Origin: Halichondria panicea | Taxonomy: Eukaryota > Porifera > Demospongiae > Suberitida > Halichondriidae | Direction of reading: 5' to 3' | DNA length: 64,000 nt | NCBI RefSeq assembly: GCF_963675165.1 | Contig: NC_087391.1 | Location: 949,001 to 1,013,000 of the forward strand | Part shown: in pieces, positions 47,172-58,300 of the stretch | Numbering within the stretch: position 1 is the first letter of the stretch | How the letters are laid out: every line of letters starts with the position of its first letter | The notes under the pieces: generated by a model | Database searches by the model: none | What the model was told of the DNA's origin: nothing | What the model saw: the letters and a program-made list of their open reading frames with translations, nothing else | Program-made: the position numbers and the translations under genes

Positions 47172-48473
47172 TCAACTGATGTATAGTTCCATGAGCTGAA
47201 GTCCAATGTTAGCGTGTGTGCTGAGATTACTGAAGCACATTCGTAGCTCAATGTCATCAGTAGTTGGAGTTGATAGAGTTTTCGTAAACCACGGAGGATT
47301 ATTGTCATTGTAACATGTGTTGAGGCTCGACTGACCATCCCACAGCGCATTGTTGGGATAGAAACTAACCAGGTTTAAGTTAGTAGGTATGGCCTCACTA
47401 TCACAGAAGTAGTCATTTCCCACAAATGGAGGTGAACCATAAGTGTTCCCCTCATCACAAGGACAGCGAAGGATAGAGTTCCCCCCGTCACCGATTCCAT
47501 TAAAACGACCACTGGCAAACGTCCAGATATGTGTGCGTGGAGAATGCCCATGCGTAACACTGAGTCCATCGACATATTGAACGTCGACAGTATTCCTACC
47601 TACACCATAGTATCCATAGAATGCGTTGTGGTATCCAAACCGATAACCTATTGCTCTCCCACACACCTGCCTGTATTGGACACCACCCACTGGAAACATG
47701 ACAGAGTCGCAAACACCAAAACTAGGCGTTGGTGGACGACCACATGATCTTATCGAATAGTCTGTCAGTTGAAGTCCTTGAGGGCATTGTTGGTTGGGGT
47801 CGGTCATGTTAATGTAGGCCACTCTCGTCCATCCTGGTCCACCACAAGTGTCAGAAGCAGTTGGTGGGTCTGTGGTCATTGCTGTTGGTTCACTGGTAGT
47901 GGCAGTTGTTGCTTCCATGGTTGATGTGGTTGCTGTTGGTTCACTGGTAGTGGCAGTTGTTGCTTCCATGGTCGATGTGGCAGTTGTTGGTTCACTGGTA
48001 GTGGCAGTTGTTGCTTCCATGGTTGATGTGGCTGCTGTTGGTTCACTGGTAGTGGCAGTTGTTGCTTCCATGGTTGATGTGGCTGCTGTTGGTTCACTGG
48101 TAGTGGCAGTTGTTGCTTCCATGGTTGATGTGGCTGCTGTTGGCATGCTGGTAGTTGACACCGGTGCACTTGCATTTCCTTCAGCATCTGCAACAGTTAA
48201 GAGACAGATTATTGTAGTTACATGCATGGATAGCAATATACACACTTGAGTCACTTTTGACTGTGAGTATTGTTTACCCAGCAATCTGTCGGCAATAGTT
48301 TCCAGTGCTTCACGAATGTGTTCCAGCTCTGATAGATATTCGAGTGATTCACTAATCTTTGTTAGCTGTGTCTCGGTTCCACTGGATTGGCTCCTAACAT
48401 AGCAGGTGCTCGGTTGGTTCCAGGCTGACCCCAGACCAAGGAGGCAGCAAAATATTAGGAGTACAGAAGACAT
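47172..48473 (-). CDS. Secreted mucin-repeat protein with Cys-rich domain, nested in a TDRD9 intron, copy 2
   Basis: Two exons, 48278-48473 and 47172-48187, encode 403 residues: signal peptide (MSSVLLIFCCLLGLGSA), a short helical segment (SESLEYLSELEHIREALE), five 17-residue Thr-rich repeats (STMEATTATTSEPTAAT) likely O-glycosylated, then a single domain of about 220 residues with about ten Cys (GGPGWTRVAYINMTDPNQQ, CDSVMFPVGG, RTHIWTFASG, NDYFCDS, LWDGQSSLNTC, IELRMCF). The 89-bp intron is itself open in frame, but GT-AG sites and the copy 1 comparison support splicing. The layout suggests a secreted or matrix lectin-like protein; ligand and name are unknown. It lies antisense in intron 46844-49046 and was duplicated with its host. 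Confidence 0.8.
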   Translation of the reverse strand: MSSVLLIFCCLLGLGSAWNQPSTCYVRSQSSGTETQLTKISESLEYLSELEHIREALETIADRLLGKQYSQSKVTQVCILLSMHVTTIICLLTVADAEGNASAPVSTTSMPTAATSTMEATTATTSEPTAATSTMEATTATTSEPTAATSTMEATTATTSEPTTATSTMEATTATTSEPTATTSTMEATTATTSEPTAMTTDPPTASDTCGGPGWTRVAYINMTDPNQQCPQGLQLTDYSIRSCGRPPTPSFGVCDSVMFPVGGVQYRQVCGRAIGYRFGYHNAFYGYYGVGRNTVDVQYVDGLSVTHGHSPRTHIWTFASGRFNGIGDGGNSILRCPCDEGNTYGSPPFVGNDYFCDSEAIPTNLNLVSFYPNNALWDGQSSLNTCYNDNNPPWFTKTLSTPTTDDIELRMCFSNLSTHANIGLQLMELYIS

Positions 48474-49620
48474 AGTTAGTAGTCTCCACGGGAATAGTGA
48501 CAGTGTCGTACATGTGATGATAATCAGTCTCGGATACGGTTTGCTGTAGCTCTGCACGTTTTATAGACTTAATTTGCACACTTGAAACTCCCACACGTAA
48601 CATGACATGGTAGAGGTGATAGAAACGGATAGATTTTCGTGTTTGTATAATATCCACTAGACAATAAATGAAGAATTCCGTGTTTGTATAATATGCCAAT
48701 AACAAGATTTCCCTGTTTGTAATAGTTAGTGAACGCAAAAATTGTGATACCGTATTACTAGAATGTTTTGCGAGCATCAAACATATGCGAACTCAGCGAG
48801 CGTTGATCACTTTGCAACAAGTAATGACACAACACGATCCTTGCCAGAACGCAATAGTTCAATCGAAAAGTGTCAACTTTTCTGCTGATTTGTCTATAAT
48901 TAACAAAGTTTTTTCACCAGCAAATTATTCGGTATGTGCATTAAGTGTAAGAAACAGATTTTGACTGATTATTGTAATTTGATTGCTCTTGTTCTTGTTT
49001 GACCTTTGTACTTTAAAGCCATGTTGTATACTGACCTATCCTACAGTACATTGATGCTGGCCACTTCTGGGCCCAGTTGGCCGACCAGGTTGCCATGACG
49101 AACATGAGACGGCTACTGGACAGTATCAACACTCGTAGCCTTTGTCCTCCAGCCAAGATGGAGGGCATGTTCTGTCTTGCCCCTTTCTCTGAGGACGGGC
49201 TGTTTTATCGGGCAAAGGTCGTTGGTTGTCGAGGAGGCAAATGAGGTACGTACCACCCACACAACGCTCACAACTTCACAACCTCACACCCACACACCCT
49301 CACATGTCTATACCCACTCCTCACACCACCCACACACACACCCTCACAGGTGTATGCCCATGTGGTATTTGTGGACTACGGTAACGTGGAGATGGTGAAT
49401 ACTGGTGTACTGTGTGAGCTCTCCTCCAGTGACACAGAGCTCAATATGCAGGCCATTGAGTGTTTCCTTACATCCGTCAAACCCACCATTCAGAGCTCAT
49501 CAGATGGCAAGTGGTCAGCTGAGGCAAACGACAGGTTCAAGCAACTCACAATGAGCAAATATCTCATGATTCAGGTGAAGCAAAAAGCTGAAATACGTTA
49601 TCCTAATTTACCTGCAGTGT

Positions 49621-50322
49621 GTGTGCAGAGCCTATATAGTGTGGTCCCACCGTGTACACTGTAGCTAGTGTACAGAGCCTATAGTGTTGTCCCACCGTGT
49701 ACACTAGCTGTAGCTAGTGTACAGAGCCTACAGTGTTGTCCCACTGTGTACACTGTAGCTAGTGTACAGAGCCTATAGTGTGGTCCCACTGTGTACACTG
49801 TAGCTAGTGTACAGAGCCTACATATAGTGTGGTCCCACTGTGTACACTAGCTGTAGCTAGTGTACAGAGCCTATAGTGTGGTCCCACTGTGTACACTAGC
49901 TGTAGCTAGTGTACAGAGCCTATAGTGTGGTCCCACTGTGTACACTGTAGCTAGTGTACAGAGCCTACATATTGTGTGGTCCCACTGTGTACACTAGCTG
50001 TAGCTAGTGTACAGAGCGTATAGTGTGGTCCCACTGTGTACACTGTAGCTAGTGTATAGTGTGGTCCCACTGTGTACACTGTAGCTAGTGTATAGTGTGG
50101 TCCCACTGTGTACACTGTAGCTAGTGTACAGAGCCTATAGTGTGGTCCCACTGTGTACACTGTAGCTAGTGTACGGAGCCTATAGTGTGGTCCCACTGTG
50201 TACACTAGCTGTAACTAGTGTACAGAGCCATAGTGTGGTCCCACTGTGTACACTGTAGCTAGTGTACAGAGCCTATAGTGTGGTCCCACTGTGTACACTG
50301 TAGCTAGTGTACAGAGCCTACA
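49621..50322. repeat. 43-49-bp minisatellite, about 15 units (TDRD9 copy 3 intron)
   Basis: Expanded form of the repeat at 37775-37950. Units vary by insertion of AGCTGTAG and by loss of a CAGAGCC block. Interrupted at 50323 by a TA-flanked element, after which one or two further units follow at 50973-51050. Confidence 0.9.
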
Positions 50323-50972
50323 TACAGTGGATTGCAGTGCACTTGCAACAGAAAATTGCCAAACAGCAAAACCACAATCAGATAATTTATTATGAATATC
50401 ATTATCAGTTTTCTGGAGTTACTTTGAATTTTTCCAAGAGTACTTTAACTTGGCACTTTATTACAGGTAGAAAGTATATAGAGCCAACTGAAATGACAAC
50501 CAATTTTTCAGCAGACACTCATTGAACCCCTCTATACTAGGCATGCCCTCTCCCCCCCAAAGAACGTATTAACATGCATGACATTTGTACACTGTACATG
50601 CAGCCAGTCTGAAATGTATTTCATGCATTTCTATATAATTATGTTCATTGACTACTAGGCTTTTCAAGAGAATGCTATCATAAAGTATCCATTCTGTAGG
50701 TATCTATGAGTGAGACTAATAGGAGTGCCCAGAGAATATCTATATAATCGCATGGAGATGTATGACTGAGCACCTTTTGGGCTTTAATCCCCCCAGCTTG
50801 TAGATTGCTCATACCTATATACGTTTAGGAATAAGCAGATGTTCAATGAGATTCTGCTGAAAAAATCGTTGTAATAAAAGTGCAAGCTGAGCTATTATTG
50901 GTAATGAAATTCATATCTGGTGGTTTTGCTGTTTGGCAATTTTCTGTTGCAAGTGCACTGCAATCCACTGTA
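50323..50972. mobile_element. Tc1/mariner-type MITE (element Y) in the minisatellite
   Basis: Element 50325-50970 has 50-bp terminal inverted repeats beginning CAGTGGATTGCAGTGCACTT and is flanked by TA on both sides. It splits the minisatellite, so it inserted after the array existed. The right part is repeated at 53753-54265. No transposase frame. Confidence 0.85.
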
Positions 50973-51319
50973 CAGTGTGGTCCCACTGTGTACACTATAG
51001 CTGTAGCTAGTGTACAGAGCCTATAGTGTGGTCCCACTGTGTACATAGCTAGTGGTGTACTTACGTTTTCTCTAGCATTTTAAGTGAGGTGAAAAGGGTA
51101 GCATATTAATTTTATTCACATCAACTGTTAGTAGTGTCGCAAGCCAACCGTTTCATCTCGGAGGTATCGTCTGGCAAATTACACATGAGCTACTTGTGCA
51201 GCAGTCTAAGTGGTTGTTTGCATTGGATGAGTGGTTTACTTAGCGGCTAGACCACATAATTAGACAAATATTTTAGCTAAGGGTGCAGCTGTGTTGTCTC
51301 ACAGCAGCTTACTAAAAAC

Positions 51320-51412
51320 ACTTTTTTTTTTTTTTTTTTTTTAAGCTAGGATACAATAAAATAGCAGAGCTCATAAGTTAGTACCCTAAAAAAATATATA
51401 TATATATATTGT
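51320..51412. repeat. Poly-T and AT tract at a deletion junction
   Basis: A run of about 20 T and a later (AT)n run lie where TDRD9 copy 3 jumps from the intron following exon 49350-49574 into the middle of exon 51413. No splice acceptor precedes that exon piece. Confidence 0.7.
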
Positions 51413-52276
51413 GGGTTGGGTTTCGATGTGGACACAGATGAGAGCATCTACAGTGAGCACGATATGGAGTTGACCTTTGACACCCTCATCTCACAGGATG
51501 ACCTCAAAATGGTACAAATTAATGTATATATAATATATAGGCCTGGAAGCGAGGTTATAGTTTATAGTATGCATTCACTATGCTGCTACGTGTATGTACC
51601 ACCATGTACTAGTACACCACACACCCACACATACGCCCACTCCACAGGTGAACAACCTTCGTCTGGTGATCAACCTCGCTGTAGGGGACGAGGATGTTAT
51701 TGGAGAGTTGAATGACACCATGTTGCAGGAGGTCCAGACGAAAGCAAGGAACCTCATTAAAGAGTGAGTCCCTGGTAATTATGCATGTGTGTGTGTGTGT
51801 GTTGCAGCTGTACATGTATGTATAGTGCATGGTCCTTTTCAATACTAGAGCTATACCTCCTTGTGAGATAAACAAAGTGTTCAGATCTCTGCTTGTTTAG
51901 CTACTCTATATGCATGACATTGTGTACAGCTCTGTTGCGTATAATTATCCTCAGGCTAATTCTGAAGCCTCGTGACTCCATCACACCGTACCAAGGAGTG
52001 AGTGCAGGCTGGAACAAGGTGAGGAGGAGGGATATACTCAGAGTGGATACAGGGGAGACAGACGACTCCTCCCATCCTCTCTTCCCCCTACACCTCGGCA
52101 TCAACATCTCTGAGGAGAGGATGACCAGCAGAGGAGTGCTATAGAGTACTGCTATTGAGGGAGGCCATCAAGGAACTACACAAGAAGACGTCAGAGTGAG
52201 TTTATTAAGGCAACAAGACATTTGGATATTTTCCATTATAGCACCAATCCATGCATATATATACGTTTTGTGTACA

Positions 52277-53752
52277 TAGAGCGGTTGCATCGCGCGTCAT
52301 CCACCCACGCACAAAAGTTTTTGGAGGACAACCTCCAAAAACACAGGTGTAAACAATGTAAAAGTACACGAAGAACTGGACACCATTTGGCACAGTAGAA
52401 CTATGATCCAGGATCGATACAGAGTGCTCTAGTATTGTAACTGTCAGTCTACCTTAGCTTACAGAGAAGGTTGAGGTGAGAAACTTGCATGCATCATGAT
52501 GTACAAGCTAAGGAAATCCATTGAAATTCACTAGCTTTATTCTCACACATTTATATCTCAGTACAAAATTGTCAGGTTTTCCTTTGCTTGGTTCTTGACA
52601 GTGTACTAGCTGAACAAGCTGAGCTCTGTGTGAAGATGGTTACCATAATTATGTTCAGGATCTAGGAGTGCCCGATCATGTCAGGCATCGATCATTGCTG
52701 GCTGGGAGGATTGTGTGGGACACGATCACCACAATATTAAATTAATGTAAGTGCTCTTTGTGTCCTATGCTGTAATTACAGCGCCAACTCTGACTGAATG
52801 CCATTATTTAAGTCCTCCAACGGTTGCTGTAATTAAAAGATGTGATGTCAGGCCCAAGGCAGTAGGCTTTTCTTTTATTATGCACATGCATTTGATTCGT
52901 ACCGTAGAGCTGCTGTAAAATACAGAGACAAAAAATCAAACCGTACAGTAGATCCACTGCATACTACTAAAAGATTGCACTCAACACTATAATAGCTGTG
53001 TGCTTAAGCGCCACCATAATATTTTTGGGAAGTTTGTGTAAAAATGATTTGGAAGCTGTAAACTACGCTCACTGCACACTCAGTTTGAGGTGGTAAATTC
53101 CAAAAAATAAGCGTAACAGTTTCTTTTGATAGAGTGGTGCGGGGGCCATTGTTTACCTTACGTTACACTTAGCTATACATGTATCTCAAGTATTTTTCTA
53201 TCTCAAGTACTTTTTTGTCTAAGTATATACACAGTTGAGTTCAAGTAGATGTGACCTTTGCTTGTTCATCATTCGTTCGTGGTTAATTCTAAAGCATTAT
53301 TATGTCTGGCTAAATTATGTGTGTTGTGCAAGGCGCTGACTATGGTATTTAATAGAGGAGATAGGACATGCACATGCAGGGCCGTAGATAGCTTAGGTTT
53401 GCAGGGTTGGCAAAATAACAGCTGAACATTTTTACTAAAAAAAAAGGTCAACTGTTATTTCATATCCGCGATCTCGTATAATTATACAGTACCTCCTTTG
53501 AGTGCTCATGATTACATAATTTATCCCACACAGAGACTGATGGAGACAAGAGTCAAGATAAAATTGACATTGATGTATTATTATCATGTGTCAGTACATG
53601 TATTAGTTATGTGCTCAGTGTACATACCTTTACCGACATCGTCTCTGGTCTCTGAAACATTAATATTAGTAATTTTAAATAATTATGGGTCGAGCAATTA
53701 ATGAATGTTGGTTGGCTCAAAATTGACAAAAAAGAGTAAATAACAACAAAAA
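52277..53752. mobile_element. TA-flanked element X, left copy (other end lost)
   Basis: Starts GAGCGGTTGCATCGCGCGTC after TA, at a site that is unbroken in TDRD9 copy 2 (near 42575). A palindrome TTTTTGGAGGACAACCTCC sits near the end. The body is an inverted copy of 59540-60720. An extra block of about 280 bp (53037-53317) is absent from that copy. At 53752 it changes abruptly into element Y sequence. Confidence 0.8.
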
Positions 53753-54265
53753 ACTTTAACTTGGTACTTAAAGTATAGAGCCAACTGAAATGACAACCAA
53801 TTTTTCAGCAGACACTCATTGAACCTCTCTAGGCATGCCCTCTCCCCCCCCCAAAGAACGTATTGACATGCATGACATTTGTACACTGTACATGCAGCCA
53901 GTCTGAAATGTATTTCATGCATTTCTATATAATTATGTTCATTGACTACTAGGCTTTTCAAGAATGCTATCATAAAGTATCCATTCTGTAGGTATCTATG
54001 AGTGAGACTAATAGGAGTGCCCAGAGAATATTTTTATAATGGCATGGAGATGTATAACTGAGCATCTTTTGGGCTTTAATCCCCCCAGCTTGTAGATTGC
54101 TCATATATCTATATACGTTTAGGAATAAGCAGATGTTCAATGAGATTCTGCTGAAAAAATCGTTGTAATAAAAGTGCAAGCTGAGCAATATATTGGTAAT
54201 GAAATTCATATCTGGTGGTTTTGCTGTTTGGTAATTTTCTGTTGCAAGTGCACTGCAATCCACTG
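53753..54265. mobile_element. Element Y, truncated second copy
   Basis: Matches 50460-50970 and ends in the same CAATCCACTG terminus followed by TA and minisatellite. The left part is missing at the junction with element X. Confidence 0.8.
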
Positions 54266-54864
54266 TACAGTGTGATCCCACTGCATGTGTACACTAGCTA
54301 CAGCTAGTGTACAGAGCCTATAGTGTTGTCCCACTGTGTACACTAGCTGTAGCTAGTGTACAGAGCCTATAGTGTGGTCCCACTGTGTACACTAGCTGTA
54401 GCTAGTGTACAGAGCCTATAGTGTGGTCCCACTGTGTACACTGTAGCTAGTGTACAGAGCCTACAGTGTGGTCCCACTGTGTGCACTGTAGCTAGTGTAC
54501 AGAGCCTATAGTGTTGTACCACTGTGTACACTGTAGCTAGTGTACAGAGCCTATAGTGTGGTCCCACTGTGTACACTGTAGCTAGTGTACAGAGCCTACA
54601 GTGTGGTCCCACTGTGTACATTAGCTGTAGCTAGTGTACAGAGCCTATAGTGTGGTCCCACTGTGTACACTGTAGCTAGTGTACAGAGCCTACAGTGTGG
54701 TCCCATGCACTGTAGCTGTAGCTAGTGTACAGAGCCATAGTGTTGTACCACTGTGTACACTGACTGTAGCTAGTGTACAGAGCCTACAGTGTGGTCCCAC
54801 TGTGTACACTAGCTACAGCTAGTGTACAGAGCCTATAGTGTGGTCCCACTGTGTACACTGTATA
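54266..54864. repeat. Same minisatellite, about 13 units
   Basis: Same unit family as 49621-50322; the array resumes at 60721-60800 after element X2, so X2 inserted into it. The sequence after 60800 matches the TDRD9 intron at 37960-38125 and 51060-51240. Confidence 0.9.
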
Positions 54865-55231
54865 GAGCGGTTGCATCGACGTCATCGCATTACGTCATAA
54901 AAAGTTTTTGGAGGACAACCTCCCGAAAATTTACATGGCGGCTGCACAAAACTCTCAGTTTAGCTTTGCTCTCTTAGCAGAGAAAGCGAATTAAGCAACG
55001 TTAATAGCTATAGACGATCAAAGGACTCCTACCTGAACTGCTGCAGAGGAAATGAGTTTAATAAGTAAGCTCTCATGCTTATAAATTATCATATTAAAAT
55101 TATGGATCAGGAGTGATGAATAGATCTGTCTATATCTAGCGATATCTGCTAGCTGCCTTTAGATCTAGTCAGCAGCAGCTTTATTATGAAGTACATACAC
55201 AGTACATCTAATGGCAGGGGAGCATATAGCG

Positions 55232-55377
55232 TGTAGAATTAGGGATTAGACAGGTACCAATGTAGCTTTATCAACACGAGCCAACATAAGACATGCGCAC
55301 AAATCATAAGGTAAAGATCACAACACTAACAAAGGATAAATACAAACAGCATACATAGTAAATACAGTTATACCACA
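55232..55377 (-). repeat. 3' LTR
   Basis: 146 bp, no visible difference from the LTR at 59239-59384. Terminal TG and CA are intact. Confidence 0.95.
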
Positions 55378-55394
55378 TCTCCCCCTTAAGTCAC

Positions 55395-58300
55395 TCAACA
55401 ACGTAAATAGTCCGGGGGACCTGGGGCTGATCCAGTTTTTGATCGAGTGTTCCTTTCAGTTGGTACAGGAGGCACATCGGTTTCATTGGTCTCAGTTTCA
55501 CCTCGAAGTCGTAACTGTACTCTGTTCCTGCGAACTTCACCTGATGGTGTATCAACTTGGTAGGAGCGTGGTTGTGTAGAGGTTGTCACAATACTCCCTG
55601 GAACCTGTCCATGTGGAGTGTCTACCCATACGGGTGTATGTTCAGGTAGCGGCATTAGTGGTCGGGCACGGTGTCGTTGGTCGTAATCACGTTTTTGTTT
55701 ATGCTTGTTCTTCTCATCGGTTTCTTTAAATTCTTTGAGATATGACCACTTTGGTACGAATGTACTCTGAATTTGTGGGACATCAGTACGAATTTTTCGT
55801 CCCATAAGGAGTTCAGCTGGACTAAAACCACAAGAAGGTAGGGGGGTTGCCCTGTAGCTCAGCAGAGCCTTGCATGGGTCTGGAGAGTCCTTCAAGAGTA
55901 GTTTAGCCGTCTTGACTGACCTTTCAGCTAGACCGTTTGACTGTGGGTGGTAAGGGCTGCTGGTGATATGGCAAAAGTTATACTTGCCTGCGAATTCCCT
56001 CATTTCTTTGCAGTTATATTGAGGGCCATTGTCGCTGATCATAATTGAAGGAATTCCATGCCGTGCGAATATAGCTTTCAGTGCTGTAATCACTCCAGAT
56101 GCTGTTGTGTTCGAAAGTTTCTGTACTTCGATAAATCGAGAAAAATAGTCGACCACGATTAAGTATGTAGTCTTATCGATTTCGAACAAATCTGTCCCCA
56201 CTTTCTCCCAAGGATAGCTGGGTAGTTTTGATGGCATGAGGGGCTCTCTGTGGGGAGCTGTGTTCTTTTGGCATTCTGGACAGTGTGTGACAAATGTCTC
56301 CATGGTTTTTGAGGCACCTGGCCACCATACTGATTGGGCGACTCGCAGTCTGCAACGAACGATTCCTTGGTGGCCACTGTGGATTTTTTCCATTGTTTCT
56401 TTTCTCAACTTTTCTGGGATTACAATTCTCGACCCATAAAGTAGCAAATGTCGGGTGTAAGTGAGTGATGACCTGACTTGATAGTACTTGCTGACTTCTC
56501 CTTTGAGTTGGTTCCTGTTGGGCCAACCTGACTTACAGAACTCAATAATCTTGGAACATGTTGGGTCCTCTGACTGTGCATGACGATATGTCTCTAGGCT
56601 GGCTTCTTCTGCAGGTAGGCTAGTAATTACGGAATCCACTAGATTTTCGGTTTCCTTCTCTGCGTCCATGTCACTCTTTTGGGGTAGAGTATTGATGGGT
56701 GCTCGCGAAAGTGTATCAGCCAAATATAGGGATTTTCCTGGTGAGTGGTAGATAGTGTAGTCAAATCTCATCAGTCGGATCCTGAAACGAAGTACTCGAG
56801 GTGGTAAAGTATCAAGGCTCTTCTGTCCCAGTATTGGCACCAAGGGTTTATGGTCTGTCTCCAGTTCGAACCTTTTCCCTAGAACATATTCGGCAAACTT
56901 TTCACATGCCCATGTGAGGGCGAGGGCCTCTTTTTCGATTTGTGCATATCTAGTTTCCGTTTCGGTGAGTGCACGCGAGGCAAACGCGACCGGACGCCAT
57001 TCCTTGTCGTTTTGTTGTAAGAGTACAGCACCTAAACCGTAGGCAGATGCATCGGCACTGATTTTGGTAGGCTTTTCGAGGTCGTACAAGGCCAATACTC
57101 GATTTGAAGAGATTTCTTCCTGGAGCTTTTGAAAGGCGTCATCCTGGCTTGGTGTCCATGTGTAGGGCTGTTTTGGGCTGAGGAGTTTGCGCAATGGCTG
57201 AGACAATTCTGCAATTTTGGGAGAGAATTTGTTGAGTTGGTTGACAATTCCCATGAACCTTCTCAGTTCAGTGAGGGATGCTGGAGGAGGCATTTTTCTT
57301 ATGGCCTCTGTCCTTTTAGGGTCAGGAGATATGCCCTCGCTATCGATGATGTGTCCTAGGTATTCGATCCTGGATTGGTGGAATTTACATTTGGCTTTGT
57401 TGAGGGTGAGCCCTTCGTTTTGTATCCGTTTAAGGACCTCGTGTAGTCTTTGGTCATGCACGTCCCTGGTGGCAGCAAATATCAGGATGTCGTCGACGTG
57501 GACAAGGACTCCTGGAATGTCAGCTAGAAGCTCGTTCATTTTCCGCTGGAAATGCTCTGGGGCACTGTTGATGCCGAAGGGTAGCTTATTGAAGCAAAAT
57601 CGGCCAATTGGTGTAAGGAACGTAGTAAGGAGCCTGGACTCTTGTGACAATGGGACTTGCCAAAAACCGCTATTTGTGTCTAACTTGGTGAACACTTTGG
57701 CCCCTGCCATTTGGGCAAGGGTGGAATCAACTTTAGGTAGTGGGTGTACTTCTCTCATCACGTTTTCATTTAATGGTTTTAGGTCGACACATACACGGAG
57801 TTTTCCTGACGGCTTGGTAACAATGACCATTCCCGCACACCATGGTGTTGGCTCACTGACTTTAGAGATTACACCCAGTTGTTGCATTCGTTGTAGCTCC
57901 TTTTCGACTTCAGGGCGTTGTGGCAGTGCCACACGTCGTGGGACGTATATGGCAAACGGGGTGGCATCGGGTTTCAGGCGTATCGTATAGTCTGTTTTAA
58001 AAGTTCCAAGTCCTTTAAAGATCTCGGGATACTGCTGGACCACTGAATCATCTTGGATTTCTCCCACTTGTTCGAGTACTTGTAGTGCTCTAATCGCTGG
58101 GAGGCCGAGTAAGTTATTTCGGAGGTTTTCCACAACGAAAATTTTTTGAGTGCATTTTCTTTGCTGCACTTGAAGATGGACTTCTGTTTCTCCTAGCAGA
58201 GTGAGTGGTTTGCAATCTGGTCCGCAGAGTGTTTTCGTGGCTTTTTGGAGGGTAGGGGTCTGTGGCATTGATTTCCAGGTGTTTTCCGATACTGCGGTGA

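Larger units (their letters stand above)
46291..52200 (+). pseudogene. TDRD9: TDRD9-like copy 3: frameshifted and internally deleted
   Basis: Exons: 46291-46373, 46600-46843, 49047-49245, 49350-49574, 51413-51511 (5' end lost), 51648-51763, 51955-52197. Compared with copy 2, exon 49047-49245 lacks 8 bases near 49222, so the frame ends at TGA before the donor; exon 51955-52197 lacks one base near 52129 and gains bases near 52143, also ending early. The exons corresponding to 38350-40799 are absent: the intron sequence breaks at a poly-T/AT tract (51320-51410). In return it keeps EHDMELTFDTLISQDDLK and NNLRLVINLAVGDEDVIGEL, which copy 2 lost. The last zinc-finger exon is missing; a transposon begins at 52279. 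Confidence 0.85.

Noticed and set aside
49621-50322. CRISPR-like array
   Set aside because: Repeats are contiguous with no unique spacers, and the genome is eukaryotic; this is a minisatellite.
57217-57990. 257-codon plus-strand frame inside the LTR element
   Set aside because: Antisense of the reverse transcriptase; no independent motifs.
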